Of a stretch of DNA of 35,949 nt, positions 1 to 8,945 are shown piece after piece; the first letter of the stretch is position 1, and each line of letters begins with the position of its first letter. The position numbers and the translations under genes were made by a program. The notes under the pieces were generated by a model. It had not been told where the DNA came from, searched no databases, and was given only the letters and a program-made list of their open reading frames with translations. Origin of the DNA: Planctomycetota bacterium. Lineage in GTDB: Bacteria; Planctomycetota; Phycisphaerae; Phycisphaerales; SM1A02. The stretch covers positions 63,517 through 99,465 of the forward strand of contig JAFMML010000003.1 in the NCBI GenBank assembly GCA_017859745.1, written 5' to 3'.

Positions 1-2
1 CC

Positions 3-104
3 GGCGTCGTCGCCGACAGCGACCCCGCCGCCGAGCGTCAGGAGACTCGCGACAAGGCCGGGGCGATGATCCGGGCGCTCGAGATCGCGGAGGCGGGGAG
101 CTGA
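3..104 (+). CDS. trpE: Anthranilate synthase component I, C-terminal end (partial)
   Basis: Only the last 33 codons are in the window; the gene begins before base 1. The fragment reads GVVADSDPAAERQETRDK and then a helical end closing in a TGA at 102-104. The VADSDP...E..ET..K pattern is the conserved C-terminal part of the chorismate-binding domain of TrpE, which turns chorismate plus ammonia into anthranilate. It sits 19 bases before trpG, which encodes the glutaminase subunit of the same enzyme, and this supports the call. The related aminodeoxychorismate synthase PabB ends similarly, but the surrounding complete trp operon favours TrpE. Confidence 0.85.
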   Translation, partial: GVVADSDPAAERQETRDKAGAMIRALEIAEAGS

Positions 105-123
105 TCGTTCCACCTTCCGACCC

Positions 124-723
124 ATGGTTCTCCTCGTCGACAACTACGATTCGTTCACCTTCAACCTCGTGCAGTGCCTCGCGGAGCTCGGGGCGAAGGT
201 CGAGGTTCGTCGTCACGACGCGATCACCGCCGAGAAGGCCCTCGAGATGGCGCCGGAGCGCCTGGTGATCTCTCCGGGGCCGGGCCGGCCCTGCGACGCC
301 GGGGCGAGCCTCGAGCTGATTCGAACCTTCGCGGGCCGGTGCCCGATCCTCGGAGTGTGCCTCGGGCATCAGGCGATCGGCGAGGTGTTCGGCGGACGCG
401 TCGTGAGGGCGCCCGAGCCCCGACATGGCAAGACCTCTTCGATCCGTCACGACGGACGTGGCCTGTTCCGTGATCTCCCGCCTGCGCTCGAGGTCGGGCG
501 CTACCACTCTCTCGTCGTCGAGGAGTCGTCCTGGCCGACCGAACTCGAAGTCGTCGCCCGGAGCGAGGACGACGGAACCGTCATGGCGCTTCGGCACCGG
601 ACCAAGTCGATCCACGGTGTGCAGTTCCACCCCGAGTCGATCCTGACCGTCGACGGGCGTGCGATGCTTCGAAACTTCCTCGATCTGCCGCCCACGGGCG
701 CTGCGCCGGAGGCGACGGCATGA
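124..723 (+). CDS. trpG: Anthranilate synthase component II (glutamine amidotransferase)
   Basis: This 199-residue class I glutamine amidotransferase releases ammonia from glutamine and passes it to TrpE for anthranilate synthesis. The start region has the typical DNYDSFTFNL at residues 7-16 and the oxyanion loop ISPGPGRP at 49-56. The nucleophile Cys79 lies in GVCLGHQAIG, and the other catalytic residues His169 and Glu171 lie in GVQFHPES. Length is normal for a stand-alone TrpG. No Shine-Dalgarno sequence is visible before the ATG, so translation may be coupled to trpE 19 bases upstream. The stop overlaps the trpD start as ATGA. PabA is the alternative, but the trp context decides. Confidence 0.95.
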   Translation: MVLLVDNYDSFTFNLVQCLAELGAKVEVRRHDAITAEKALEMAPERLVISPGPGRPCDAGASLELIRTFAGRCPILGVCLGHQAIGEVFGGRVVRAPEPRHGKTSSIRHDGRGLFRDLPPALEVGRYHSLVVEESSWPTELEVVARSEDDGTVMALRHRTKSIHGVQFHPESILTVDGRAMLRNFLDLPPTGAAPEATA

Positions 724-1766
724 AGACCTCGGAAGTCATCGAGCAGCTTCGCCGCCGCGAGGATCTCGATCGCGATGCCGCAGCGAGCCTGATGGAGTCG
801 ATCATCCGCGGGGAGATCGGTGCGGCGACCCTCGGCGCCATCCTGATCGCCCTGTCGATGAAGGGCGAGCGTCCCGGCGAACTCGCCGGATTCGTCGATG
901 CCATGCGTCGACAGGCGGTCGACCCGGGGATCGACCCGCTTCGGCATCCCGATCGGATCGACACCTGCGGGACCGGCGGCGACCGATCGGGGACCTTCAA
1001 CATCTCGACGGCGTCCGCGATCGTGGTCGCCTCCTGCGGTGTGCCCGTGGTCAAGGCCGGGAACCGCTCGGTGTCGAGCCGATGCGGCAGTGCGGACGTC
1101 CTGGAGATGCTGGGGATCGAGGTCTCCTCGACACCCGAGGATGCACGCCGGTCGCTCGAGCAGGCGAGCATCGCGTTCCTCTTCGCGCAGGCGTTCCATC
1201 CCGCCGTCAAGAACGTGGCGCCCGTGCGACGCGAACTTGGTGTCCCGACGGCATTCAATCTGATCGGTCCGCTGTCCAATCCGGCTCGGCCGCGGCGCCA
1301 GGTGATCGGGGTGCCTCGGCCCGAACTGACCGAACTGCTCGCCGAGACCTCGCTGATGCTGGGGAGCGAGCGGGTGTGGGTCGTCCATGGCACGGACGGC
1401 CTCGACGAGCTCTCGACGACCGGGCGGACCAGGATCTCCGAGGGGATCTCCGATCCCCAAGGCGGGCCGGGCACCGTGCGCACCTTCGACCTGCATCCGC
1501 AGGACGTCGGATTGCCGCTCGCCGAGCCGTCGGACCTGCTTGGCGGCGATGCCGCGGCCAACGCGGCGATCATTCTCGCCGTGATCGAGGGGCGCCGCGG
1601 GGCGCCTCGCGACATCGTCTGCCTCAACGCCGCTGCGGCCCTTCTGGTCGCCGGTGTGGTCGCGTCGATCCAGGATGGCCTCGAACGCGCCGGCGCAGCG
1701 ATCGACGAAGGGCGAGCCCTCGACACGCTCGCCCGGTTCCGCGCCGCTTCGGGGCCGCGATCGTGA
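720..1766 (+). CDS. trpD: Anthranilate phosphoribosyltransferase
   Basis: This 348-residue enzyme joins anthranilate to PRPP, giving phosphoribosyl-anthranilate, the second step of tryptophan synthesis. The PRPP-binding loop reads DTCGTGGDRSGTFNIST near residues 81-97, followed by KAGNRSVSSRCGSADVLE and by PVRRELGVPTAFNLIGPLSNP, all diagnostic of TrpD. Its ATG overlaps the trpG stop by four bases (ATGA at 720-723), and its own TGA runs into the trpC start as GTGATG, so translational coupling on both sides is likely. Length matches the family. No missing key residues were seen. Confidence 0.96.
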   Translation: MKTSEVIEQLRRREDLDRDAAASLMESIIRGEIGAATLGAILIALSMKGERPGELAGFVDAMRRQAVDPGIDPLRHPDRIDTCGTGGDRSGTFNISTASAIVVASCGVPVVKAGNRSVSSRCGSADVLEMLGIEVSSTPEDARRSLEQASIAFLFAQAFHPAVKNVAPVRRELGVPTAFNLIGPLSNPARPRRQVIGVPRPELTELLAETSLMLGSERVWVVHGTDGLDELSTTGRTRISEGISDPQGGPGTVRTFDLHPQDVGLPLAEPSDLLGGDAAANAAIILAVIEGRRGAPRDIVCLNAAAALLVAGVVASIQDGLERAGAAIDEGRALDTLARFRAASGPRS

Positions 1767-2575
1767 TGCCCGCAGGCGTCGAGATCCCCGGCGTGCTGGG
1801 ACGGATCTGCGCCTCGGTGCGGAGTCGTCTCGCAGCGACCGCGGAGTCGCGCCGCGGCGAGGCCTTCGAGTCCGCCGTCGCATCGGCACGTCCGCGGGGC
1901 GCAGCCTTCGCCGCCGCGCTCGCCGAGTCGCCCGGCCCGAACGTGATCGCCGAGTGCAAGCGGACCTCGCCCTCGAAGGGACGGCTCCGCGAGGAGTACG
2001 ACCCCGTGGCCATCGCGACGGCGTACGCCTCGGGCGGTGCGGCCGCGATCTCGGTGCTGACCGAGCCGGAGTTCTTCGAGGGCGACCTCGCTCATCTTCG
2101 GGCGGTGCGGCATGCGGTCGAGACTCCGGTCCTGCGCAAGGACTTCATGCTCGATCGCAGCCAGATTGCGGAAGCTCGCGCGGCGGGTGCCGATGCGGTG
2201 CTGCTGATCGTCGCCGCGCTCGACGATCGGACGTTGCGATCGTTGCTCGAGGAGGCCGACGGGCACGGGCTGGCGGCCCTGGTCGAAGTCCACGACGAGA
2301 CGGAACTCGACCGGGCGATCGCGGCCGGCGCGACGATCATCGGGGTGAACAACCGGGATCTGCGCTCGCTCGAGACCGATCCCGCGACCGCCGAGCGTCT
2401 CGCGGCGCGAATCCCGACCGGGGCGATCGCGGTCTGCGAAAGCGGTCTTCGCACGCGAGAGGACCTCGGCCGGTTCGCGGCGCTGGGCTACCGCGGCTTC
2501 CTCGTGGGCGAGACCCTGATGCGAAGCGACGATCCCGCTTCGGAACTGAGGCGCCTTCGTGGAGAGGGCCCGTGA
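1766..2575 (+). CDS. trpC: Indole-3-glycerol-phosphate synthase
   Basis: This 269-residue TIM-barrel protein closes the indole ring to make indole-3-glycerol phosphate. Visible signatures are [12 protein letters not shown] with Glu63 and Lys65, VLRKDFMLD with Lys125, [13 protein letters not shown], the phosphate-binding CESGL, and FLVGETLM near the end. The ATG at 1766 overlaps the trpD TGA by one base (TGATG). A GTG directly before it at 1763 is in frame and is an equally possible start, adding one residue. This is a single-function TrpC, since TrpF is encoded separately next to it. The stop is overlapped by the trpF GTG start (GTGA). Confidence 0.95.
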   Translation: MPAGVEIPGVLGRICASVRSRLAATAESRRGEAFESAVASARPRGAAFAAALAESPGPNVIAECKRTSPSKGRLREEYDPVAIATAYASGGAAAISVLTEPEFFEGDLAHLRAVRHAVETPVLRKDFMLDRSQIAEARAAGADAVLLIVAALDDRTLRSLLEEADGHGLAALVEVHDETELDRAIAAGATIIGVNNRDLRSLETDPATAERLAARIPTGAIAVCESGLRTREDLGRFAALGYRGFLVGETLMRSDDPASELRRLRGEGP

Positions 2576-3180
2576 GCGTGCCCTTCAAGATCTGCGGCCT
2601 CACCCGCGCCGAGGATGTCGCGATGGCGGTGGCCTGCGGCGCGACTGCGGTCGGGTTCGTGCTGTGGCCGAAGAGTCCGCGCTCGGTGCCGCTCGCGACG
2701 GCTGCGAAACTCGCGGCGGGCCTTCCGCCGTTCGTCGCCGCGATTCCGGTCATGGTCGAGCCGACGATCGAGGAGGCGAGAACCGCGATGGAGATGCTGC
2801 GAACCCGGCATGTCCAGTTGCACGGGGAACGAACACCGTCGGTCGCCGATCTCGCAGCGGCCACGGTCGTTCGCGCGGCCTCGCTCGATGCCGCGGGCGA
2901 CGTTCCGGAGGAATGGACGCTGCTTCTCGATGCGGCCGACCCGGTCGCCCACGGCGGCACCGGCAGGACCATCGACTGGGCGAGCGCGAGCGAGATCGCC
3001 GTGCGTCGTCCGACCATCCTCGCGGGTGGACTCTCTCCCGGGAACGTCGGAGAGGCGATCGGTCGCGTTCGCCCCGCAGCGGTCGACGTCGCCTCCGGTG
3101 TCGAGATCGAACCCGGACGCAAGTCCCACGAGGCGATTGCGGCCTTCGCGGCGGCGGTGCGTTCTGGAGGCCGGTCATGA
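2572..3180 (+). CDS. trpF: Phosphoribosylanthranilate isomerase
   Basis: This 202-residue protein catalyses the Amadori rearrangement of phosphoribosyl-anthranilate, the step before TrpC. It starts [15 protein letters not shown], with the catalytic Cys8 of the KICGLT motif, and continues with [27 protein letters not shown] (the acid) and [11 protein letters not shown]. The start is a GTG at 2572 that overlaps the trpC stop (GTGA). A second GTG at 2578 is in frame, but the coupled one fits the operon style. The stop overlaps the trpB ATG (ATGA at 3177-3180). Length is normal. Confidence 0.94.
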   Translation: MSVPFKICGLTRAEDVAMAVACGATAVGFVLWPKSPRSVPLATAAKLAAGLPPFVAAIPVMVEPTIEEARTAMEMLRTRHVQLHGERTPSVADLAAATVVRAASLDAAGDVPEEWTLLLDAADPVAHGGTGRTIDWASASEIAVRRPTILAGGLSPGNVGEAIGRVRPAAVDVASGVEIEPGRKSHEAIAAFAAAVRSGGRS

Positions 3181-4442
3181 CCTCGCGCGAACCGGCCGCG
3201 ATGGCGCCGCCTTCGTTCCGCTTCGGTCGCCGCGATCCCGCGCCGGGCGGGTGGTTCGGCGAGTTTGGAGGACGGTTCGTCCCGGAGACGCTGATCGCGC
3301 CGCTCGAGGAGCTGGAGGCCCGCTACTTCGAGCTTCGGAGCGATCCGGCGTTTCTCTCCGAGTTCGACCGACTGCTCGGTTCGTTCGTCGGCCGGCCGAC
3401 GCCGTTGTGGGAGGCGACTCGCTTCGCCGAGGCGTGCGGCGGCGCGAGGGTCTTCCTGAAGCGGGAGGATCTCGCGCATACCGGAGCCCACAAGATCAAC
3501 AACGCCCTGGGCCAGGCGCTGCTCGCCCGACGCATGGGCAAGCGACGGATCGTCGCGGAGACCGGCGCCGGTCAGCACGGCGTGGCCACGGCGACGGTGT
3601 GCGCCCTTCTCGGGCTGGAGTGTCGGGTCTACATGGGCGCGCTGGACATGGAGCGGCAGGCGCTCAACGTCTTCCGGATGCGGTTGCTCGGGGCCGAGGT
3701 CGTCGGCGTCGAGGGCGGGGGACGAACCCTGAAGGACGCCATCAACGAGGCGATGCGGGACTGGGTCGGCCGGATCGACGACACCGCCTACCTGCTCGGT
3801 TCGGCGTTGGGGCCGCATCCCTATCCACTGATGGTTCGCGAGTTTCAAAGCGTGATCGGTCACGAAGCCCGTGCCCAGATCCACACGGCGATCGGGCGCG
3901 ACCCCGATGCCGTGGTGGCGTGCGTCGGAGGCGGAAGCAACGCGATCGGCCTCTTTGATCCCTTCATCGAGAACCCGAAGGTCCAACTGATCGGCGTCGA
4001 GGCCGGCGGCACCGCGATCGAGCCGGGGCGCCACGCGGCCCGGTTCGCAGGCGGCACTCCGGGCGTGCTGCAGGGCACCCGAACCCTGCTGCTGCAGGAC
4101 GAGCACGGCAACATCCTCTCGACCGATTCGGTCTCGGCGGGTCTGGACTACGCCGCGGTCGGTCCGGAGCACGCGATGCTCGCCGCGAGCGGCCGCACGA
4201 CCTACGCCCATGCAAGCGATGCCGAGGCGCTCGCGGCCTTTCAGGATCTGTCGCGGCTCGAGGGTCTGGTCCCGGCGCTCGAGACCGCCCACGGCATCGC
4301 CCACGCCCGCGTGGTCGCTCGACGCCTTGGCCCCGACGGCGTGGTGCTGGTGAACCTCTCGGGCCGCGGCGACAAGGATGTCCAGTCGGTGGCGTCTCGC
4401 TTTCCCGAACTCGGGACTCGCGACGAGGGAGACGCCCCGTGA
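3177..4442 (+). CDS. trpB: Tryptophan synthase beta chain
   Basis: This 421-residue PLP enzyme condenses indole with serine in the alpha2-beta2 tryptophan synthase complex. The Schiff-base lysine is Lys106 in [13 protein letters not shown], and the catalytic Glu128 is in [14 protein letters not shown]. The PLP-phosphate loop is VGGGSNAIG. The usual start block, [12 protein letters not shown], sits at 28-39, and the C-terminal block reads [12 protein letters not shown] where many family members have ALESAHA. This is a TrpB1-type chain that acts with TrpA, whose gene follows with a 4-base GTGA overlap. About 25 residues precede the conserved start; this is a short extension and not unusual. Confidence 0.97.
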   Translation: MTSREPAAMAPPSFRFGRRDPAPGGWFGEFGGRFVPETLIAPLEELEARYFELRSDPAFLSEFDRLLGSFVGRPTPLWEATRFAEACGGARVFLKREDLAHTGAHKINNALGQALLARRMGKRRIVAETGAGQHGVATATVCALLGLECRVYMGALDMERQALNVFRMRLLGAEVVGVEGGGRTLKDAINEAMRDWVGRIDDTAYLLGSALGPHPYPLMVREFQSVIGHEARAQIHTAIGRDPDAVVACVGGGSNAIGLFDPFIENPKVQLIGVEAGGTAIEPGRHAARFAGGTPGVLQGTRTLLLQDEHGNILSTDSVSAGLDYAAVGPEHAMLAASGRTTYAHASDAEALAAFQDLSRLEGLVPALETAHGIAHARVVARRLGPDGVVLVNLSGRGDKDVQSVASRFPELGTRDEGDAP

Positions 4443-5260
4443 GCGGCGGCCGCATCGCACAACGGTTCGAGACGCTGCGGGCCGATGGCCGCGGCGGATT
4501 CGTCGCCTACCTGACCGGGGGGGATCCGGACATCGCCGTCGGTGCGAGCCTCGTCGAGGCGCTTGATCGCGGTGGTGCGGACATCGTCGAACTGGGTGTC
4601 CCGTTCTCCGATCCGCTGGCCGACGGCCCGACGATCCAAAGGGGCATGGAGCGGGCGCTCGCCTCGGGAACGACCCTCGCCTCGGTGATCGCACTTGTGC
4701 GGGAGGTGCGTGATCGAGTCGCCACGCCGATCGTCCTCTTCAGCTACGCCAACCCGATCCTCGCCTACGGACGCGATCGCTTCGTCGCCGACGCGGCGGC
4801 AGCGGGCGTGGACGGGCTGCTGGTGCTGGATCTGCCGCCCGAGGCGATGGGCGACCTGCACCCGTCGCTTCTCGATGCGGGAATCGATCCGATCTTCCTG
4901 ATCAGCCCGACGAGTTCGGCCGCCCGGATCGAGCAGGCGGCCCGGCTCGGGCGAGGGTTCCTCTACGGGATCTCACGCCTTGGAGTGACGGGCATGCGGA
5001 CTTCGATCGCAACGAGCGCCGGCGAACTCGCCTCGCGGGTGCGTGGGATCACCGACATGCCGCTGGTGCTCGGATTCGGGGTCTCGACGCCGGAGCACGT
5101 TGCGGAGTTCCACCGCCATGCCGATGCGGCGGTGGTGGGATCCGCACTGGTCGATCTGGTCGGCCGGCATGCCGGCGATTCGCAACTTCCGCAGCGCCTC
5201 GAGTCGATGGTGCGATGGCTGCGTGGCGAGGGACCCGCACCCGAGGGTGGCGACCCGTGA
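4439..5260 (+). CDS. trpA: Tryptophan synthase alpha chain
   Basis: This 273-residue TIM barrel cleaves indole-3-glycerol phosphate and channels indole to TrpB. The key residues are present: Glu51 in [20 protein letters not shown] and Asp62 in the same block. Also visible are AYLTGGDPD at 23-31, [10 protein letters not shown], and the phosphate loop around GFGVS. The start is a GTG overlapping the trpB stop. A run of seven G at 4517-4523 encodes the TGGD turn; it sits inside conserved coding sequence and the frame is intact. The downstream DAHP synthase gene begins 31 bases after the stop. Confidence 0.96.
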   Translation: MSGGRIAQRFETLRADGRGGFVAYLTGGDPDIAVGASLVEALDRGGADIVELGVPFSDPLADGPTIQRGMERALASGTTLASVIALVREVRDRVATPIVLFSYANPILAYGRDRFVADAAAAGVDGLLVLDLPPEAMGDLHPSLLDAGIDPIFLISPTSSAARIEQAARLGRGFLYGISRLGVTGMRTSIATSAGELASRVRGITDMPLVLGFGVSTPEHVAEFHRHADAAVVGSALVDLVGRHAGDSQLPQRLESMVRWLRGEGPAPEGGDP

Positions 5261-5279
5261 GCGTCGCCGGCGACACGAC

Positions 5280-5285
5280 AGGAGG
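5280..5285 (+). promoter_or_regulatory. Strong Shine-Dalgarno site before the DAHP synthase gene
   Basis: AGGAGG lies six bases before the ATG at 5292. It is the clearest ribosome binding site in the first 6 kb, where the other junctions rely on overlaps. It fixes the start of the DAHP synthase gene and suggests independent, efficient translation of this last operon gene. Confidence 0.8.
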
Positions 5286-5291
5286 CCTCCG

Positions 5292-6353
5292 ATGCTGGTG
5301 GTGATGCGAGAAGACGTCTCCGAAGACCAGGTGGCCGCGGTCGTCGCTCGTCTCGAGCGAGACCAGTTGTCGGTGCATCGCTCCGATGGCGGAGCCCGCG
5401 TCGTCCTCGGGGTGAACGGGACGCGGGAGATCGACCCCCGAACGATCGAGATGCTCGAGGGCGTCCACGAGGTGCTTCAGGTTCGGGAGCCCTACCGATT
5501 GGCGAGTCGATCGTTCCGCGCCGCCGACACCGTGATCACCCTCGCCTCGGGACCTGCCGAAGGCCTGCGCCTCGGTGGCGACGAGGTCGTGGTCGTCGCC
5601 GGCCCCTGTTCCGCGGAGAGCCGCGATCAGGTGGCCCGCACCGCCGCGGCGTGCCATCGCGGCGGTGCGAAGCTCTACCGGGGCGGCGCCTTCAAGCCCC
5701 GCAGCAGTCCCTACAGCTTTCAAGGACTCGGCGAGGAGGGGCTCGCCATGCTTCGGGACGCGGCCCGCGAGGAGGGCATGGCCCTCGTGACCGAGGTGAT
5801 GGACGCTGCGCAGATCGAGCTCATCGAGCGGTATGCGGACATCCTGCAGGTCGGGGCCCGCAACATGCAGAACTTCACGCTGCTCAAGGAGCTTGGTCGC
5901 ACCCGCACCCCGGTGCTGCTCAAGCGAGGCATCTCGGCGACCATCGAGGAGTGGCTGCTGTCGGCGGAGTACATCCTCGCCGGCGGCAACGAACAGGTGA
6001 TCCTCTGCGAGCGCGGGATTCGAACCTTCGAGAGCGCCACCCGCAACACCCTCGACATTTCTGCGATTCCCGTCGTCAAGCAGATGAGCCACCTGCCGGT
6101 CTTCGTCGATCCGAGCCACGGCACCGGTCGCCGCGACAAGGTCGCCGCCATGGCCCGGGCCGCGGTGGCGGCGGGTGCGGACGGCCTGCTGATCGAAGTG
6201 CATCACGATCCCGACCACGCCCTGAGCGACGGACCGCAGTCGCTCCATCCGGCACAGTTCGAGCAGCTCATGGCCGAACTTCGAATCATCGCCCCGGCGA
6301 TCGGCCGCTCGATCTGCGTCGAGACCGAACGTCGCAGCGGCTGGGGACGCTGA
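5292..6353 (+). CDS. aroF: 3-deoxy-7-phosphoheptulonate (DAHP) synthase, AroA-beta type
   Basis: This 353-residue protein condenses phosphoenolpyruvate with erythrose 4-phosphate, the entry step to chorismate. Residues 1-70 look like the ferredoxin-like regulatory domain of the beta type (MLVVMREDVSEDQV start). The KDO8P/DAHP synthase barrel follows, with the metal and substrate motifs VVAGPCSAES (about 101-110, metal-ligand Cys106), GGAFKPRSSPYSFQG, LQVGARNMQNF, LLKRGISATIEEWL, and FVDPSHGTGRRDKV. This is the form found in Thermotoga and Bacillus, where the N-terminal domain gives tyrosine or phenylalanine inhibition; whether that holds here is not known. The symbol aroF is used loosely for the family. 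The position at the end of the trp operon suggests matched supply of chorismate. Confidence 0.93.
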   Translation: MLVVMREDVSEDQVAAVVARLERDQLSVHRSDGGARVVLGVNGTREIDPRTIEMLEGVHEVLQVREPYRLASRSFRAADTVITLASGPAEGLRLGGDEVVVVAGPCSAESRDQVARTAAACHRGGAKLYRGGAFKPRSSPYSFQGLGEEGLAMLRDAAREEGMALVTEVMDAAQIELIERYADILQVGARNMQNFTLLKELGRTRTPVLLKRGISATIEEWLLSAEYILAGGNEQVILCERGIRTFESATRNTLDISAIPVVKQMSHLPVFVDPSHGTGRRDKVAAMARAAVAAGADGLLIEVHHDPDHALSDGPQSLHPAQFEQLMAELRIIAPAIGRSICVETERRSGWGR

Positions 6354-6370
6354 ATCGGTTCGGGCGGACC

Positions 6371-6376
6371 TATCGT
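6371..6376 (+). promoter_or_regulatory. Possible -10 element (TATCGT) before the pullulanase gene
   Basis: TATCGT fits a TANNNT -10 box as used in GC-rich genomes and ends six bases before the ATG at 6383. If it is real, transcription would start at or next to the ATG and give a leaderless or nearly leaderless mRNA. No convincing -35 was seen, and it rests on one short motif. Confidence 0.25.
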
Positions 6377-6382
6377 GGCGAC

Positions 6383-8908
6383 ATGCATCGTCTCGATCGT
6401 CACCGTCGTGTGGTCCCGGCTCGACCGCTTCGACTGCTGCGGACGCTCCTGCTGCTTCTCGTCGTCGGTCCCGCCGCGGCGGGGGATCTCGTCGTCCACT
6501 ACCACCGTCCCGACGGTCGCTACGAGGGCTGGAACCTCTGGGTCTGGCCCGAAGGTGAACCTGGCGCCGCCCACGCCTTCGCCGGCGTCGACGAGTTCGG
6601 CGCCGTCGCACGCGTGGACTTCGCCGACGAGGTCGGTCGGGCGGGCTTCATCGTGAGAAAGGGCGAGTGGGAGCGGAAGGACGTCGATCTCGATCGCTTC
6701 GTCGAGCTCGACTCCGACGGCGTGACGGAAGTCTGGCTCCTCGCGGGCGATCCGGAGGTTCATGTCGACCCGCGCAAGATCGATCGCTCGCTGCGGGTGC
6801 GATCGGCGTTTCTCGATCGTCGGGATCGCATCCTGCTGGCGACGACGGCGCCGCTCGATGCGGATCTTCGGGAACGGATCGCGGCGAGGCTGCATGGTCC
6901 GGACGGCGTCGCGACACTGCCGATCGCCTCGGTGGACCCGATCGAACGGGCGGACACCGAATGGCCGCTTGTCGAACTGGTCCTGAGTCGACCGATCGCC
7001 GCGAACGACGTGGGTCGGGTGCGACTGGAGGTTCCCGGCATCGGCGACGTTCCGGTCGTCGCCCGCGAGGTGCTGGACGATCCGGCGTTCTTCGCGCCGG
7101 AGAGTTCCTTCGGGGCGATCTGCACGCCGGCGTCGACGCGGTTTGCGACCTGGTCGCCGGTCGCGGAGTCGGTGACGCTGCTCTTGGAAGACTCGGAAGG
7201 ACCGATCTCCGAGGTTCCGCTGGAACGCGGTGAACGCGGAACCTGGTCGATCGACGTGCCCGGCGATCTGCATGGCTTGCGTTATCGCTATCGCTTCGAG
7301 CACTACGGCCGCCTCGACGAGACCTCGGACATCCACGCCTTCGCCTCTGCGCCCGACGAACGGTGGTCGATCGTGGCGGATCTCGAGCGCCTTGCTCCGG
7401 AGGGTTGGGGCGGGATCCTGACGCCCGTGCTCGCACAGCCGACCGACGAGGTGCTCTACGAGATCCACGTGCGGGACTTCTCGATCGCCGACGTGGACTG
7501 CCCGCCCGAACGTCGCGGAACGTACCTCGGTCTCGTCGAGGGCAGCGACGGCGAGACCGCCACCGGCGACCGCGACGGCGTCTCGTCGGGACTCGACCAT
7601 CTGCTCTCGCTCGGGATCACGGCGGTGCATCTCATGCCGGTGCACGACTTCAGTGCCGACATCGACGAGTACAACTGGGGCTACTGGACCGCGTTCTTCA
7701 ACGTGCCGGAGGCGAACTTCGCGACCGATCCGGAGGACTCGCTTGCCGCGATCGAGGAACTTCGCGCCGCGGTGCAGGGACTGCACGCGGCCGGAATCCG
7801 AGTCGTCCTCGACGTCGTCTACAACCACACCAGTTCGAGCGGCGTGCACTCGCCCTTCGAGCGGACCGTGCCCGGGTTCTGGTTCCGCACGACGAGCGAC
7901 GGCACCCTGACCAACGACGCGGGCTGCGGCAACAGCGTCGCCGACGAGCGGGCGATGGTCCGCGAGTACATCCTCGATTCGATGGAGCACTGGCTTCGGA
8001 ACTACCGCGTCGACGGATTTCGGATCGACCTGCTCGGCACCCACACCCCAGAGACCGCCGCTGCGATCGTCGAACGGGTTCGCGGGATCCGTCCCGATGC
8101 GACCCTCTACGGCGAACCGTGGACCGGCGGGGGGCCGATCCGATTCGGCAAGGGCAGTCAGCGCGGCACGACCCTTGCGGTCTTCAACGACCACTTTCGG
8201 AACGCCCTGCGGGGCGACCTCGACGGCGACGCGTCGGGATTCGCCAACGGGCCGGGCGGCGATCGGCCGGCGATCCTGCGGGGTGCGATGGGCGCGATCG
8301 ACGACTTCGCCCGCGACCCGATCGAGACGGTCAACTACGTCTCGGCGCACGACAACCTGTCGCTGCTCGACAAGATCGCGAAGGCCGCGCCGGATGCCGA
8401 TCCGGCGACGGTTGCCGCCATGCAGAAGCTCTCCCTCGGGCTGGTGCTGATGGCGCAGGGCATTCCCTTCCTCGAGGGCGGCAGCGAGATCTGCCGGACC
8501 AAGGACGGCGACCACAACAGCTACGTCTCCGGCGATGCGGTCAACCGGTTCGACTGGCCTCGCAAGCGGGAGTGCCGCGCGGTCGAGGACTACGTGCGCG
8601 GCCTGATCGCCTTTCGCAAGGACCATCCGGCGCTGCGCATGACCGGCCACGAGATGGTTCGGCGTTCGCTGCGACCACTCCCCGCAGGTGATCTGCTCGC
8701 CTGGCGCATCGACGGTCGGCCCAGCGGCGACGACCTTCGCGAGATCGTGATCGTCGCCAACGGCGAGGGGTCGCCCCAACGCTTCGAGCCGCCACGTGGC
8801 CGCTGGAAGGTCTACGCCGACGCGGAGGTCGCCTCGGCCGAACCGTTCGGCGAGATCGGCGGCGAGATCACGCTGCCGCCCTACTCGATGCTGGTGGTGG
8901 GGCGGTAG
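6383..8908 (+). CDS. pulA: Secreted type I pullulanase (GH13) with carbohydrate-binding N-terminus
   Basis: This 841-residue exported glycoside hydrolase should cleave alpha-1,6 bonds in pullulan and branched glucans. A basic N-terminus and leucine-rich core (residues 20-30) end in AAAG, a likely signal peptidase I site near 33. Residues 35-130 resemble the CBM41/PUD starch-binding domain (VVHYHRPDGRYEGWNLWVW). A CBM48-like domain follows around 245-330 (FGAICTPASTRFATWSP), then the GH13 barrel: DEVLYEIHVRDFS, VVLDVVYNHTS, GFRIDLLG with nucleophile Asp549, LYGEPWTGG with acid Glu578, and YVSAHDNLS with His656 and Asp657. The family signature YNWGYDP reads YNWGYWT here. A glycogen-debranching or other GH13_14 specificity is possible. 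It lies 29 bases after the DAHP synthase gene but has no functional link to it. Confidence 0.88.
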   Translation: MHRLDRHRRVVPARPLRLLRTLLLLLVVGPAAAGDLVVHYHRPDGRYEGWNLWVWPEGEPGAAHAFAGVDEFGAVARVDFADEVGRAGFIVRKGEWERKDVDLDRFVELDSDGVTEVWLLAGDPEVHVDPRKIDRSLRVRSAFLDRRDRILLATTAPLDADLRERIAARLHGPDGVATLPIASVDPIERADTEWPLVELVLSRPIAANDVGRVRLEVPGIGDVPVVAREVLDDPAFFAPESSFGAICTPASTRFATWSPVAESVTLLLEDSEGPISEVPLERGERGTWSIDVPGDLHGLRYRYRFEHYGRLDETSDIHAFASAPDERWSIVADLERLAPEGWGGILTPVLAQPTDEVLYEIHVRDFSIADVDCPPERRGTYLGLVEGSDGETATGDRDGVSSGLDHLLSLGITAVHLMPVHDFSADIDEYNWGYWTAFFNVPEANFATDPEDSLAAIEELRAAVQGLHAAGIRVVLDVVYNHTSSSGVHSPFERTVPGFWFRTTSDGTLTNDAGCGNSVADERAMVREYILDSMEHWLRNYRVDGFRIDLLGTHTPETAAAIVERVRGIRPDATLYGEPWTGGGPIRFGKGSQRGTTLAVFNDHFRNALRGDLDGDASGFANGPGGDRPAILRGAMGAIDDFARDPIETVNYVSAHDNLSLLDKIAKAAPDADPATVAAMQKLSLGLVLMAQGIPFLEGGSEICRTKDGDHNSYVSGDAVNRFDWPRKRECRAVEDYVRGLIAFRKDHPALRMTGHEMVRRSLRPLPAGDLLAWRIDGRPSGDDLREIVIVANGEGSPQRFEPPRGRWKVYADAEVASAEPFGEIGGEITLPPYSMLVVGR

Positions 8909-8911
8909 GCA

Positions 8912-8932
8912 CCCGGGTCGCACGCGCCCGGG
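8912..8932. terminator. GC-rich hairpin between convergent genes
   Basis: CCCGGG at 8912-8917 and again at 8927-8932 form a six-pair stem around a nine-base loop, in the 37-base gap between the convergent pullulanase and ClC genes. There is no T-tract, so it is only a weak candidate for a bidirectional terminator. Confidence 0.3.
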
Positions 8933-8945
8933 CAGCGATCTCGAT

